A DNA stretch of 64,000 nt, taken from the NCBI RefSeq assembly GCF_007785815.1, contig NZ_VNIM01000010.1, positions 1 to 64,000 on the forward strand, read 5' to 3'. Made by a program: the position numbers and the translations under genes. The notes under the pieces are model-generated. The model was not told where the DNA came from. It saw nothing but the letters and a program-made list of their open reading frames with translations, and ran no database searches. Each line of letters starts with the position of its first letter. Within the stretch, counting starts at the first letter, position 1. Of this stretch, positions 24,553-37,017 are shown piece after piece. The DNA comes from Alterirhizorhabdus solaris. GTDB lineage: Bacteria; Pseudomonadota; Alphaproteobacteria; Sphingomonadales; Sphingomonadaceae.

Positions 24553-25083
24553 TCAGGCGACAGGTTCGCCGAGTTCGATCTGGACTGGAGTCAGGGTGCG
24601 GGCCGTCGGAGTCGGCAGGCCGTTCGCCTCGAACTCCGCTTTCAGCGCTTCCTTGCGGTCAGCCATCTGCCGGCCCAGCACATCAAGATCGACATCGGCA
24701 GCGCGCGCTTGGGCGAACATGCCTTCGCTTGGCATTTCTTCCTCATGGACGTGATGCTTGATCTCTTCGGACAGCACCGTGACCTTCGCTTCGTAGAAAT
24801 CCTCGCCGGGTGCGCCGCTCATGATCTGGCTGATCAGAAGCTTCGCGCCGTCATGCTCGACATAGGCCTCGTCGAGCATGTCGTCCTCGATCTTGCCCTT
24901 GAGCGCGGGATAGAAGATTTCTTCCTCGATGATCGTGTGGATCACAAGTTCGGTGCAGATCTGTTTCGCAAGCGCCGCCTGCTTGTCGGGCGCCGTCGCG
25001 CTTTCAAATTTCTCGAAAAGTTCTTCGACCTTACGGTGATCGGCTTTCAATAAGGCGATCGCGTCAGGTGATTTACTTGTCAT
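24553..25083 (-). CDS. Hemerythrin-like (HHE) domain protein, second copy
   Basis: 176 residues. LLKADHRKVEELFEKFE, ICTELVIHTIIEEEIFYPAL and EIKHHVHEEEMPSEGMF supply the histidines and glutamates of the HHE four-helix bundle; the short linker and lack of an N-terminal extension distinguish it from the copy at 19602. It likely binds iron and handles oxygen or nitrosative stress. It is a single gene, with no clear stress promoter found upstream. Confidence 0.88.
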   Translation of the reverse strand: MTSKSPDAIALLKADHRKVEELFEKFESATAPDKQAALAKQICTELVIHTIIEEEIFYPALKGKIEDDMLDEAYVEHDGAKLLISQIMSGAPGEDFYEAKVTVLSEEIKHHVHEEEMPSEGMFAQARAADVDLDVLGRQMADRKEALKAEFEANGLPTPTARTLTPVQIELGEPVA

Positions 25084-25262
25084 GGTGTTTCCTCGCTACT
25101 GTTGGTTGGCGGCAGCGATGGACTGCCACCTCCATAACACTTGAAAGCCAATATGGCTGCTCTTGCGGACGACTCTCACTGATCGGGTGATGCCATCAGT
25201 TGAGGAAGAACAGGCGAAACCCGGCACGCCGCTGCACGTTGAGGGACGACAGGAGCGGATGT

Positions 25263-25898
25263 GTGAACCGGGATCAACCAGACGGGCCGCAGGCCCCGGA
25301 CCACGACCAGCCACGCGGGCGCCCAGCGCTGTTGATTATCGACATGATCAATTGCTTCGACTTTCCCGGGTCGGAGATCCTCGAGCCCAAGGCGGCGCGC
25401 GCCGCCGGCGCCATTCTCCGGCTCAAGAAGGAGATGATCAGCGCGGGCTATCCGGTCATCTACGTCAACGACAATTTTGGTGAATGGCATTCAGAGCGGT
25501 CCCGCCTCGTCGAACGCGCTCTCGCCAGACCCAATCGCGTGGCCGGGATGCTCAAGCCGCAGGACGATGATTTCTTCATCATCAAGCCCCAATTTTCCGG
25601 CTTCTACGCGACCAACTTGCCAGTGCTCCTGCCCAAGCTCGGGGTGAGCCGCCTGATCCTGACCGGCATCGCCACCGATATCTGCATCCTGTTCACCGCC
25701 GCTGATGCGCATATGCGAGATTATGCGCTGTGGATTCCACGGGACGCCGTCGCCGCCGAAAGCGACGAGCGCGGTCAGTTCGCGCTCGACACGATGCGTG
25801 AGACAATGAGCGCCCAGACGCACGCAAGCGACGCGCTCAGCCTCACCGACTGGATCGAGCAGCTCGATCGCCAGGATGACCAACACGAGAAAGCGTGA
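25263..25898 (+). CDS. Isochorismatase-family cysteine hydrolase
   Basis: 211 residues. ALLIIDMINCFDFPG carries the catalytic Asp, RLILTGIATDICILFTAADAHMRDY carries the catalytic Cys (TDIC) with the preceding cis-peptide region, and a conserved Lys lies in FFIIKPQFSGFYATNL. Members hydrolyse isochorismate, nicotinamide or similar amides; the substrate here is undetermined. The start was placed at GTG 25263 because AGGAG is seven bases upstream and the longer frame adds only Arg-rich sequence. Confidence 0.85.
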   Translation: MNRDQPDGPQAPDHDQPRGRPALLIIDMINCFDFPGSEILEPKAARAAGAILRLKKEMISAGYPVIYVNDNFGEWHSERSRLVERALARPNRVAGMLKPQDDDFFIIKPQFSGFYATNLPVLLPKLGVSRLILTGIATDICILFTAADAHMRDYALWIPRDAVAAESDERGQFALDTMRETMSAQTHASDALSLTDWIEQLDRQDDQHEKA

Positions 25899-25904
25899 GC
25901 GCGA

Positions 25905-26567
25905 TCAACCCGCGCCGGTCTGGCCGTGGGGGGCAGCGACAGGCTTGGATTCAGGCGACTCGCGCTGGCGCAGGAAGATTGACAGCACGACAAGCACCGC
26001 GGTCGACAGGAACTCGCTCTGCCAGTTCTGCAGCGATTCAAACCAGAGCTGCGCGTCGCACAGATAGCCGAGCGTCGTCGGCGCGGCTTCGCCATGCGCC
26101 AGCGCGTCCTGTGCCGCCACCTTCGCGCTTTGCGTCCAGTGGATGATGAAAGACGCAACGAACAGCAGCGCGAGCGCAATGCCGAGCGACCGGGCGTAGA
26201 GCGCGCGCCAGATCGGCCCCCAGCGAAGGATCGACGGTGCGTCCGGCTTGCGGGCTTGCGCCGTGAGATCCTCGTCGCGCGGATCGGTTTCGTGGGGGTC
26301 CTTGGATTCGGCCGAACCGCGCTGGAACAGGATCGCGGTCAGCACGACATAGGCCGACATCTGCAGGAACTCGCTCTCCCAATTCTCGAACACCGATGAC
26401 AGGAAGTCGGGGCTGACCGCATAGGCGGACAAGCTCATCAGCGGCTCGCCGTGCCGGAGCGCATCGTCATTGGCGACATGCCAGCCAGCGATCCATTGGC
26501 CGAGAATGCTCGCAGCGAACAGCGCCATCAAGGCAATCGTCAGCCCGTTATTGCGAAGCCAGCGCAT
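25905..26567 (-). CDS. DUF6766 membrane protein (first copy)
   Basis: 220 residues. It begins MRWLRNNGLTIALMALFAASILGQ, with membrane helices near residues 9-27, 76-92 and 125-145 and a fourth near 190. The repeated motif SVFENWESEFLQM / SLQNWQSEFLSTAVLVVL shows an internal duplication. It matches DUF6766, found in stress regions of alphaproteobacteria, with no known function. A paralogue of similar size is at 55001-55660. The start was trimmed to 26567, where GGGGAGG lies just upstream. Confidence 0.85.
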   Translation of the reverse strand: MRWLRNNGLTIALMALFAASILGQWIAGWHVANDDALRHGEPLMSLSAYAVSPDFLSSVFENWESEFLQMSAYVVLTAILFQRGSAESKDPHETDPRDEDLTAQARKPDAPSILRWGPIWRALYARSLGIALALLFVASFIIHWTQSAKVAAQDALAHGEAAPTTLGYLCDAQLWFESLQNWQSEFLSTAVLVVLSIFLRQRESPESKPVAAPHGQTGAG

Positions 26568-26784
26568 CGTCCTCCCCATTCACGCGGTCTTTCCCGCTTG
26601 ATCGCAAACCGGAGGGACCGTGCACCGTCCGCCGTCCCGGGTAGGGATCTCAATTCCCAAGCCGGTCGACTCGTTCCCACGAGCTGACCACCCGGTGGCG
26701 CGACCGCGGCGAACGACAGTGCGCTCAGCGACAAATCGGCGCATTGACTCGCTTCGCAGGCGAAACAGAGTTAGGCTCGCGTCC

Positions 26785-27999
26785 ATGAGCGAAGGCGCAA
26801 CCGACCGCCTGGCAGCACCGCCACCCATCAGCGACGTTTTCATCACCGACGCGCTGTCGGCGCGCGTCCCCAAAAGAGCGGATCATCGCCGCGAGATCCT
26901 CGCACTCCAGGCACTGGCGACGCGCATGGCTGACGAGCCGGACGCGGTGCTGCCGCTCTTCGTCGACCTCGCGATGGAACTGACCGGCGCGGTCTCGGCC
27001 GGTCTCAGCCTGTACGACGCCGAGGAAGCGCCGGACATCTTCCAGTGGCGCCATCTGCGCGGGACGCTCGCGCGGTTCGAACATGCCACGACGCCGCGCG
27101 ATCATAGTCCCTGTGGCGTGACGCTGGACTGCAACGCTCCGACACTCGCCGCGTACCCGGAGCGAGTCTATGAATGGATTTCCGATGCCGGGATCGTCGT
27201 GCCCGAAGTGCTGCTCGTGCCCCTCTATATCGCCGGTGAGCCGCTTGGGACCTTATGGGTGGTCTCAGACCAGGATGGGTATTTCGACAGCGGCGATGCC
27301 AGGGTCGCGGCCGAACTCGCCTCGTTCGTCGGCGTCGCGCTGCGCATGGCCCGGAACGAGGAGCGGCTGCGCCGCTCGCTCGAGGAACAGGAAACCGTTG
27401 CCAAGGAAATGAGCCACCGGCTCAAGAATGTCTTCGCCATGGCCGACGGCATGATCCGGGTCAGCGCGCGGAACGCCGCGACCCCGGCCGACATGGCGCA
27501 GGCATTGTCGGGCCGCCTTCATGCGCTCGCCAACGCGCATGCGCTGGTCCGGCGCAAGGTCAGCGACATTGGATCCGAACCGCCCGCGACCGACCTGGGC
27601 GACCTGGTCCATGCGATCGTGAAGGCACATGAGCCTCCTGAAGATGCCGCTTCGCCGTTTGCGATCGAGGGGCCGGCGATCGCCTGTGGCGACCACGCGA
27701 CCAACGGCATTGCCTTGCTGGTGCACGAGCTTGCGACCAACGCCGCCAAATATGGCGCGTTGAGCAGCAAGGCCGGCCGCGTCGCCATCCGATGGGAAAT
27801 AGATGATGCGCAATTGGTGCTGACCTGGACCGAAACGGGCGGTCCGACGGTCCTGGCAGCGCCCGATCATAGCGGGTTCGGCACGACGCTCGCGGCGCGA
27901 ACGCTCGCCGGTCAGTTTCGTGGCTCGATCGAGCGCGACTGGCGCCGGGAAGGTCTCGCCGTCACGATGATACTTGCGCTGGATCGGATCGCGGCCTGA
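26785..27999 (+). CDS. GAF-domain HWE-family histidine kinase
   Basis: 404 residues, soluble. A GAF sensor domain covers about residues 40-195. The kinase part has the phospho-acceptor H211 in EMSHRLKN, the N-box LLVHELATNAAKYGALS and the family signature WTETGG, so it is an HWE/HisKA_2 kinase. Such kinases feed PhyR-type general stress signalling in alphaproteobacteria. ATG 26785 was chosen; the upstream frame is Arg-rich and lacks domain structure. No cognate regulator is adjacent. It is followed by the convergent SRAP gene. Confidence 0.85.
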   Translation: MSEGATDRLAAPPPISDVFITDALSARVPKRADHRREILALQALATRMADEPDAVLPLFVDLAMELTGAVSAGLSLYDAEEAPDIFQWRHLRGTLARFEHATTPRDHSPCGVTLDCNAPTLAAYPERVYEWISDAGIVVPEVLLVPLYIAGEPLGTLWVVSDQDGYFDSGDARVAAELASFVGVALRMARNEERLRRSLEEQETVAKEMSHRLKNVFAMADGMIRVSARNAATPADMAQALSGRLHALANAHALVRRKVSDIGSEPPATDLGDLVHAIVKAHEPPEDAASPFAIEGPAIACGDHATNGIALLVHELATNAAKYGALSSKAGRVAIRWEIDDAQLVLTWTETGGPTVLAAPDHSGFGTTLAARTLAGQFRGSIERDWRREGLAVTMILALDRIAA

Positions 28000-28014
28000 C
28001 GATCCGTCATGCCG

Positions 28015-28605
28015 TCAGCCGACCTGCTCCACCCGCAGACTTCCGGCTGGCAGCGGTTTCAATATCTGCCTTGCCGAAACGGAAGGATCCAGCCAGTCCG
28101 CCCAGTCGGCCCGGTTCAGCACCGCGATCTGGCGATCATGATAGGGCGCGATGTCGGGCCCCGGCTCCATCGTCAGCATCGTGAACGCCTCGCCGACCTT
28201 GGGGTCCGCGCGCCAGATGCCGGCGATGCAGAACAAGGGCTCGCCCTCTTTCGTGAACAGCCACTTGTCCTTGAGCTTCTTCTTCGGATCCTCGGGCTTG
28301 GTGAACTCGTAAAAGCCGTCGGCCACGATCAGACAGCGCCCGGATGCGAATTCGCGGCCATCGGAGCGGAAATTATAGAACGGCTTTCCTCCCGGCCCCG
28401 GCCAGCTCCAGCGGCGCTGGACCAGATCGCCCGCGCCTCGACCGGCGGTGGCGGTTCGCACGATGGCGCCAACATCCGTGATCTTGATGTCGCTGCGCGC
28501 CTGGATGTTGGGCACGCCTTCCGAGAAACTGATCTTGATCTTCAGATCCTCGAAATCCTCGGCGATCGCGGCGGCGTCGACTTCAAGCCGGTAGTCGTTA
28601 CACAT
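28015..28605 (-). CDS. yedK: SRAP DNA-protein-crosslink protein (YedK/HMCES)
   Basis: 196 residues, complete. Catalytic Cys2 follows Met1 (MCNDY), as needed for the thiazolidine crosslink to abasic sites. The RRWSWPGPGGKPFYNFRSD region, the Glu in ADGFYEF and the His in APYHDRQI complete the active site. SRAP proteins shield abasic sites in single-stranded DNA. It is divergent from a second SRAP-like gene at 28671, with an SOS box between them, so both are probably LexA-controlled. Confidence 0.93.
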   Translation of the reverse strand: MCNDYRLEVDAAAIAEDFEDLKIKISFSEGVPNIQARSDIKITDVGAIVRTATAGRGAGDLVQRRWSWPGPGGKPFYNFRSDGREFASGRCLIVADGFYEFTKPEDPKKKLKDKWLFTKEGEPLFCIAGIWRADPKVGEAFTMLTMEPGPDIAPYHDRQIAVLNRADWADWLDPSVSARQILKPLPAGSLRVEQVG

Positions 28606-28649
28606 TCATCCTCCGATCCAGTCGGCTCGCAATGTTGCAACCGATCTCC

Positions 28650-28664
28650 GTTCTTATTATGTTC
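28650..28664. promoter_or_regulatory. LexA (SOS) box between two SRAP genes
   Basis: GTTC-TTATTAT-GTTC fits the alphaproteobacterial LexA operator GTTC-N7-GTTC exactly. It lies in the 65-base gap between the divergent genes at 28605 and 28671, where it could control both. Confidence 0.75.
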
Positions 28665-28670
28665 CCATCC

Positions 28671-29186
28671 ATGAACGCGACACCCTTTGATTCGGATGCG
28701 CCGCTCGGCAGCCGCCGGGCGATCATCCGCTACAATCCGGACAACGCAGCCGAGCTCGAAATGGTTGAACTGACCTGGGGTCTCAAGCCGAAAGAGGCTG
28801 ACGGCCGCCCGTTCCGGTTCGTGCGCTCGGAGGGGCGCACCTTCCCCAGCCATCGTTGCCTGATCCCGGCGTCGGAATTCCACGTCACGACAGGCGAGCG
28901 TCGCTACCGGTTCTCGCTCGAGGATGGCAACTGGTTCTACCTGGCCGGCGTCTGGCGTCCCGCGACTGGCGCATGGCCGGAAAGCTATGCGATCCTGACC
29001 GTCGAGGCGAACCCCGAGGTGGCGCGCTATCAGGAGCGGCAGGGCGGGGTACTGCTGCGCCGCCAGCGGCTCGACTGGCTTGATCAGACCATGCCGGAAT
29101 CTGACCTGCTGCAGCCGCTCCCGGCCCGCAGCTTCGACGTCGCCCAGCTTGGCGGTGCGGGCGCACAGCCGCTGCTGGCATTATAA
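28671..29186 (+). CDS. SRAP-like protein without the catalytic Cys and His
   Basis: 171 residues. The fold follows SRAP (VELTWGLKPKEADGRPFRFVRSEGRTF, HRCLIPASEFH, FYLAGVWRPATG, YAILTVEANPEVARY, LLQPLPARSFDVAQLG). The N-terminus is MNATPF instead of MCGRY, so the Cys2 nucleophile is missing. The active-site His is replaced by Gln (Q121 in YQERQ), while Glu (E69 in ASEF) remains. Crosslinking is therefore not expected; DNA binding or a regulatory partnership with the intact SRAP protein is a guess. The start at 28671 follows the SOS box; an earlier ATG would overlap it. Confidence 0.8.
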   Translation: MNATPFDSDAPLGSRRAIIRYNPDNAAELEMVELTWGLKPKEADGRPFRFVRSEGRTFPSHRCLIPASEFHVTTGERRYRFSLEDGNWFYLAGVWRPATGAWPESYAILTVEANPEVARYQERQGGVLLRRQRLDWLDQTMPESDLLQPLPARSFDVAQLGGAGAQPLLAL

Positions 29187-29210
29187 TCCGCGATCACCGG
29201 TGGCCAGACA

Positions 29211-29798
29211 TCACTGGACCGACCGCAGGCCTTTTTCCGACAGGCTGCGGAAGGTGATCGACCAGCGCGTGACTTCCATCTCGGCGATGCTGTGCTCCCA
29301 CAGATGCCGCGCGTCGCCGGTCAGATGATACATTGAGCGCGGGGCGAGCGGCGCGGTCGCACGCTCGAACCCAGTATCCGTCCGCCGCCGAAAGCGCATC
29401 GTCGTGGGGACGCCCAGCGAAATCCCGACGACATGCTGGAAGACGGGCCGATCGCGGTGCCAGCCGATCCCGGCGCCCGGGTCATAGCGGATCAGCAATG
29501 CCTGGACGAGGTCGGCGGGCGCCAGCCCGGCAAACGCCGCCGCTTTTGCGCGCAGCGGCAACAGCCAGTCGGGGAGCGGCGCGGTCGGCCCGAACTGGGC
29601 ATTGTCGAAATCATAGCGCCAGCCGAACGACGCCGTCAGCCTTTTGCCAAGCCAGCCCTGGAAGCGGAACGGGGCAAGGGGCGAGGCGTCGATCCGCGCG
29701 ATCAGCGCCTGCTCCTCGGCCGACGTAAGGAGCCCGTCGGCATAGTAAAGACCGGGCAGGATCGGCGTGGTGAAGAGGTCGGCTTGGGCGGCAGTCAT
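29211..29798 (-). CDS. alkB: AlkB-type 2OG-Fe(II) DNA demethylase
   Basis: 195 residues. The iron ligands H114 and D116 (GWHRDRP) and the distal His near 169 (LWEHS) are present, as is the 2-oxoglutarate-binding RWSITFR near the end. It removes methyl groups from N1-methyladenine and N3-methylcytosine; the AlkB2-like length and the DNA-repair neighbours fit a DNA substrate. It is convergent with the SRAP-like gene. No SOS or Ada box was seen upstream. Confidence 0.9.
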   Translation of the reverse strand: MTAAQADLFTTPILPGLYYADGLLTSAEEQALIARIDASPLAPFRFQGWLGKRLTASFGWRYDFDNAQFGPTAPLPDWLLPLRAKAAAFAGLAPADLVQALLIRYDPGAGIGWHRDRPVFQHVVGISLGVPTTMRFRRRTDTGFERATAPLAPRSMYHLTGDARHLWEHSIAEMEVTRWSITFRSLSEKGLRSVQ

Positions 29799-29848
29799 CG
29801 TTAAGTGCTCAAAGAAAGATTGGTAGCCGCACCTATATGGGAAGTGTC

Positions 29849-30202
29849 ATGCGCGATCTCGATACCGTGTTCCCTCGTCTTGCCGGGTCCAGCTTCCGCG
29901 CGCGGTTCAAGCTGGGGCCGAAGGAGCGCGCGTATCTCGAAACGCGCGGAATGCCCGTCGTCCTCGACCACGCCGCGGATTTCATCGCCAAGCGCCTCGC
30001 TCCGGCAAGCCCGGTCAATGACGGCAAACAGACCCCGATGCGCGGGCACCCGGCGTTCATCGCCCAGCACGCGACCGCGACCTGCTGCCGGTCCTGCCTC
30101 GCCAAATGGCACGGTATAGCCAAGGGCCGGGCGCTGACGCCGGTCGAGCAGGCATACGTCGTCGCCGCCATCGCGCGCTGGCTCGGACACGGTCTGGGCT
30201 AA
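29849..30202 (+). CDS. DUF4186 family protein
   Basis: 117 residues: FPRLAGSSFRARFKLGPKERAYLE, HAADFIAKRLAPASPVNDGKQTPMRG, then HPAFIAQHATATCCRSCLAKWHGI. The conserved DGKQTPMRGHPxFIAQHATATCCRGC block defines DUF4186; two cysteines and several histidines suggest metal binding. The function is unknown. The start could also be ATG 29837, four codons earlier. It lies between the AlkB and hybrid kinase genes in the repair cluster. Confidence 0.85.
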   Translation: MRDLDTVFPRLAGSSFRARFKLGPKERAYLETRGMPVVLDHAADFIAKRLAPASPVNDGKQTPMRGHPAFIAQHATATCCRSCLAKWHGIAKGRALTPVEQAYVVAAIARWLGHGLG

Positions 30203-30299
30203 GCCCGAAGCGCGAGCGATACACGCGCTGCGCTCCGCGCTCGGCGAAACCTCTGACGCACGCCATTCCTGCCGCTGCGGTCGCGTTCACGCGGCCAGG

Positions 30300-33749
<3,450 letters not shown>

Positions 33750-33975
33750 CGATTCATTGGACGCGCTGGCCGCTCGTCGAAGGCGCGCGCGGTGAAGGAG
33801 GTAAAGGAGAAAATCGTGGATCGCCACCGCAAAGAGGTCAGGATCCTTTACGGCACCTATCCAGTTGAACAGCTTGGCAATCCTGGCCCGCCAACAGGCG
33901 GGTGCTCTCCGCGCAAGGGGGCGGCGGAACTCACCGCCGGTTGAGCGATTCTTCAATGCTGAAGAGGAGCAGATG

Positions 33976-34164
33976 ATGGCGGACAACAAGACGAAAAAAG
34001 GCGGAGCCGATCGGCGGCAGGTCGCGGCGGGCGAAGGCTATGAGGTCAGTTACTTCGCGCGCAAGCACAAGATCAGTCGGAATCAGGCCACGACACTCAT
34101 CAAGCGGGTTGGCAATGATCGCGAGAAGCTGAACGCGGCGGCATCCAAGCTCAAATCGGCCTGA
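33976..34164 (+). CDS. DUF3606 protein (second copy)
   Basis: 62 residues: [20 protein letters not shown], then [26 protein letters not shown]. It differs from the copy at 19083-19271 mainly in the central helix. GAGGAG six bases before ATG 33976 supports this start over the ATG one codon earlier. It is divergent from the hybrid kinase and precedes the LigD gene; DUF3606 genes often sit near DNA-repair and stress genes. Confidence 0.85.
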   Translation: MADNKTKKGGADRRQVAAGEGYEVSYFARKHKISRNQATTLIKRVGNDREKLNAAASKLKSA

Positions 34165-34282
34165 GCCGGCCTGACGACCTGGAGGACGGCGGCGGTAGAG
34201 CATCGCTTGCGTGCGCGCGGATCGACGCCCGAGACGCTTCTGTCTTCGAGGAGACGGAACGATCGACCGGGCATCGGAATTG

Positions 34283-36199
34283 ATGGAGGATGGAACAGGG
34301 ACGCTGATCGGCATGGCGCAAGCGGCCATCTCCAAAGGCGCGGGTCGGGCCCGTAAGGCTACCGCCGCGCAAGCTGGTGCGCGCAAGCCGCCGCCCTTTC
34401 AGCCAGTGCAGCTGGCCGCGCTCGTCGATCATGTCCCCGCTGGCGATCGCTGGCTGCATGAACTCAAGTTCGACGGCTATCGCTGCCTGATCAGCGTCGC
34501 GGGCGATCAAGCGCACGCCTTCACGCGCTCAGGCCTCGATTGGAGCGATCGCTTCGTTGCCGTGATCGACGCGGCGAAGACATTGAACGCACGCTCCGCC
34601 CTGATCGATGGCGAGGCAGTCATCATCGATGCCGATGGCAAGTCCAACTTCCAGGCGCTGCAGGCGGCGATCAAGGGAAACCCGCAGGCGATCCAATTCT
34701 ACGCGTTCGACCTGCTCGAACTCGACGGGGAGGACCTGACGGGATTGCCGCTGATCGAGCGCAAGGCGAAGCTCGCCGCGCTGCTTGAGGGTCGTGACGG
34801 CGTGATCCATTATTCCGACCATATCGTCGGCAAGGGCGAGCAGCTATTCGACAGCTTCTGTGGCGCCGGCCTTGAAGGGGTGATCTCGAAACGAGTCGAT
34901 GCACGCTATGTCGGATCACGCAACGGCGCGTGGCTCAAGACCAAATGCATCCGCCGGCAGGAGTTCGTGGTCGTTGGCTGGACGCCCTCGGACAAGGCGC
35001 GCGGCTTTCGTTCGCTGCTGCTCGGCGTTAACGAAGGCGGCAAGCTGCGCTATGCCGGCAAGGTCGGCACTGGCCTTGACACCGACGAGATCTTCCGGCT
35101 CGGCGACCTGATGAAGCCGCTCGAGACAAAGACGCCGACGGTCGATGCGCCGCGCGCGGCGGTGCGTGGCGCGCACTGGATCACGCCCAGGTTGGTCGCC
35201 GAAATCGCTTTTACTGAGATGACCAACGAGGGCACGCTCCGTCACCCGAGCTATCTCGGCCTGCGCGAGGACAAGAAGCCCGAGGCGGTGATCGTCGAGA
35301 CCGAGCGCGCCGTCGAGCAAGTGGAACCTGACGCACCTTCGTCGGTCAAGATCAGCAATCGCGACCGCATCATCGACCCCGAGTCCGGCATCACCAAGGG
35401 CCAGCTCGCCGACTATTACGAGATCGTCGCGCCGATCATGCTGCCCTGGGCCGGCAGCCGGCCAATCAGCCTGGTGCGCTGTCCGCAGGGCCGCGCCAAG
35501 AAATGCTTCTTCCAGAAGCATGATTCCGGCATGTTTGGTGATCATGTCCATCATGTCGCCATCCTGGAAAAGGATGGGCATGAAGAGCCCTATCCGTTCA
35601 TCGACGATGCGGATGGCCTGCTCAACTGCGTGCAGATGGGCACGATTGAGTTCCACGGCTGGGGCAGCCGGATCGAGGATGTCGAAAAGGCCGACCGGCT
35701 GGTGTTCGATCTTGATACCGACGAGGGCCTCGACTTCGAGGCGGTGCGCAAGGCCGCCTTCCATTTCCGGGATATCCTGAAGTCGATCGGGCTCGAGACC
35801 TTCCCGATGGTCACCGGGGGCAAGGGCGTCCATGTGATCGCGCCGCTGACGCCACAGGCGGAATGGCCGGAGGTGAAGGATTTCGCGCACCGGCTGGCAC
35901 TGGCGGTCGCGCAGGCCGATCCCGAGAATTTCACCGCGGCCCTGCCAAAGATCCAGCGCAAGGGTCGCATTTTCGTCGATTATCTGCGCAACCAGCGCGG
36001 CGCGACCGCGGTCATGCCCTATGGCGCCCGCGCCCGTGCCGGCGCGCCTGTCGCGGTGCCGATCAGCTGGAAGGAAATGGAGACGATCGACAAGCCGTCG
36101 CATTGGCACGTCGGCGACGGCGCCGAGTTGGTGAAGCGGGCGCGCTCAAAGGCCCTTTCGGGCTGGGGCCGCGCCGACCAGGTCCTTCCCGACCTGTGA
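34283..36199 (+). CDS. ligD: DNA ligase D, ligase and polymerase domains only
   Basis: About 638 residues. The ATP-dependent ligase part has K62 in LHELKFDGYR (motif KxDG), a SRNGAWLKTKC motif and its OB domain to about residue 300. The polymerase/primase domain follows from about 350, with FDLDTDEG supplying the metal-binding aspartates and VTGGKGVHVIAPL. The N-terminal 3'-phosphoesterase domain of full LigD (with its HxDLRLE-type motifs) is missing. LigD repairs double-strand breaks together with Ku, but no Ku gene is in the window. Start choice is uncertain (34283 or 34313; neither has a good ribosome-binding site). The exonuclease III gene overlaps its stop. Confidence 0.88.
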   Translation: MEDGTGTLIGMAQAAISKGAGRARKATAAQAGARKPPPFQPVQLAALVDHVPAGDRWLHELKFDGYRCLISVAGDQAHAFTRSGLDWSDRFVAVIDAAKTLNARSALIDGEAVIIDADGKSNFQALQAAIKGNPQAIQFYAFDLLELDGEDLTGLPLIERKAKLAALLEGRDGVIHYSDHIVGKGEQLFDSFCGAGLEGVISKRVDARYVGSRNGAWLKTKCIRRQEFVVVGWTPSDKARGFRSLLLGVNEGGKLRYAGKVGTGLDTDEIFRLGDLMKPLETKTPTVDAPRAAVRGAHWITPRLVAEIAFTEMTNEGTLRHPSYLGLREDKKPEAVIVETERAVEQVEPDAPSSVKISNRDRIIDPESGITKGQLADYYEIVAPIMLPWAGSRPISLVRCPQGRAKKCFFQKHDSGMFGDHVHHVAILEKDGHEEPYPFIDDADGLLNCVQMGTIEFHGWGSRIEDVEKADRLVFDLDTDEGLDFEAVRKAAFHFRDILKSIGLETFPMVTGGKGVHVIAPLTPQAEWPEVKDFAHRLALAVAQADPENFTAALPKIQRKGRIFVDYLRNQRGATAVMPYGARARAGAPVAVPISWKEMETIDKPSHWHVGDGAELVKRARSKALSGWGRADQVLPDL

Positions 36200-37017
36200 A
36201 GATCGCGACCTATAATGTGAACGGCGTCAACGGTCGCCTCCCGGTGCTGCTGCGCTGGCTCGCCGAAGAGCAGCCCGACATCGTCGTCTTGCAGGAGCTG
36301 AAGGCGCCGCAGGAGAAGTTTCCGGAGACCGCGATCCGGGGCCTTGGCTATGACGTCATCTGGCATGGCCAGAAAAGTTGGAACGGCGTTGCAATGCTTA
36401 GCCGCGTCGGCGAGATCCACGAGACTCGGCGCGGCCTTCCCGACGATCCCGACGGCACACAGAGCCGCTATATCGAAGCGGCGGTCAACGGCATCCTGAT
36501 CGGCGGGCTCTATCTCCCGAACGGCAATCCCCGGCCCGGTCCCAAGTTCGAGTACAAGCTGCGCTGGTTCGACAAACTGATCGACCATGCCGCCAGCCTG
36601 CTCGAATCCGGTTTGCCGGTGATGCTCGCGGGCGACTTCAACGTCATGCCGACCGAACGGGACGTCTATAAGCCCGAGCGCTGGCTGGACGATGCGCTGT
36701 TCGCGCCGGAAGTACGCGATGCCTTCTTCCGGCTGACCGGCCAGGGCTGGACCGACGCTTTGCGCACGGTCCATCCCGACGAGACCATCTACACATTCTG
36801 GGACTATTTCCGGAATGCCTATGGTCGGAACGCCGGCTTGCGGATCGACCATCTGCTGCTCAGCCTAGCGCTCGCCGACCGGCTGGTCGATGCGCAGGTA
36901 GACGCCCACGTTCGCGGCTGGGAGAAGACCAGCGATCACGCGCCGGTCTGGGTGGAGCTCTCGGACAAGCCAAAGAAGGCGCCGCGCCGGCGCCCTGCTG
37001 CCAAGCTAGTGTCATGA
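36196..37017 (+). CDS. xthA: Exodeoxyribonuclease III family AP endonuclease
   Basis: 273 residues. Motifs run in order: ATYNVNGVNGR, VLQELKAPQEKFP (metal-binding Glu), GLYLPNGN, LAGDFNVMPTERD, IDHLLLS and the catalytic TSDHAPVWVEL. It cuts DNA at abasic sites. Start GTG 36196 overlaps the LigD stop by four bases (GTGA), and its own stop overlaps the start of the yjbQ gene (ATGA), forming a repair operon. A longer frame upstream of 36196 is an artefact within ligD. Confidence 0.92.
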   Translation: MKIATYNVNGVNGRLPVLLRWLAEEQPDIVVLQELKAPQEKFPETAIRGLGYDVIWHGQKSWNGVAMLSRVGEIHETRRGLPDDPDGTQSRYIEAAVNGILIGGLYLPNGNPRPGPKFEYKLRWFDKLIDHAASLLESGLPVMLAGDFNVMPTERDVYKPERWLDDALFAPEVRDAFFRLTGQGWTDALRTVHPDETIYTFWDYFRNAYGRNAGLRIDHLLLSLALADRLVDAQVDAHVRGWEKTSDHAPVWVELSDKPKKAPRRRPAAKLVS

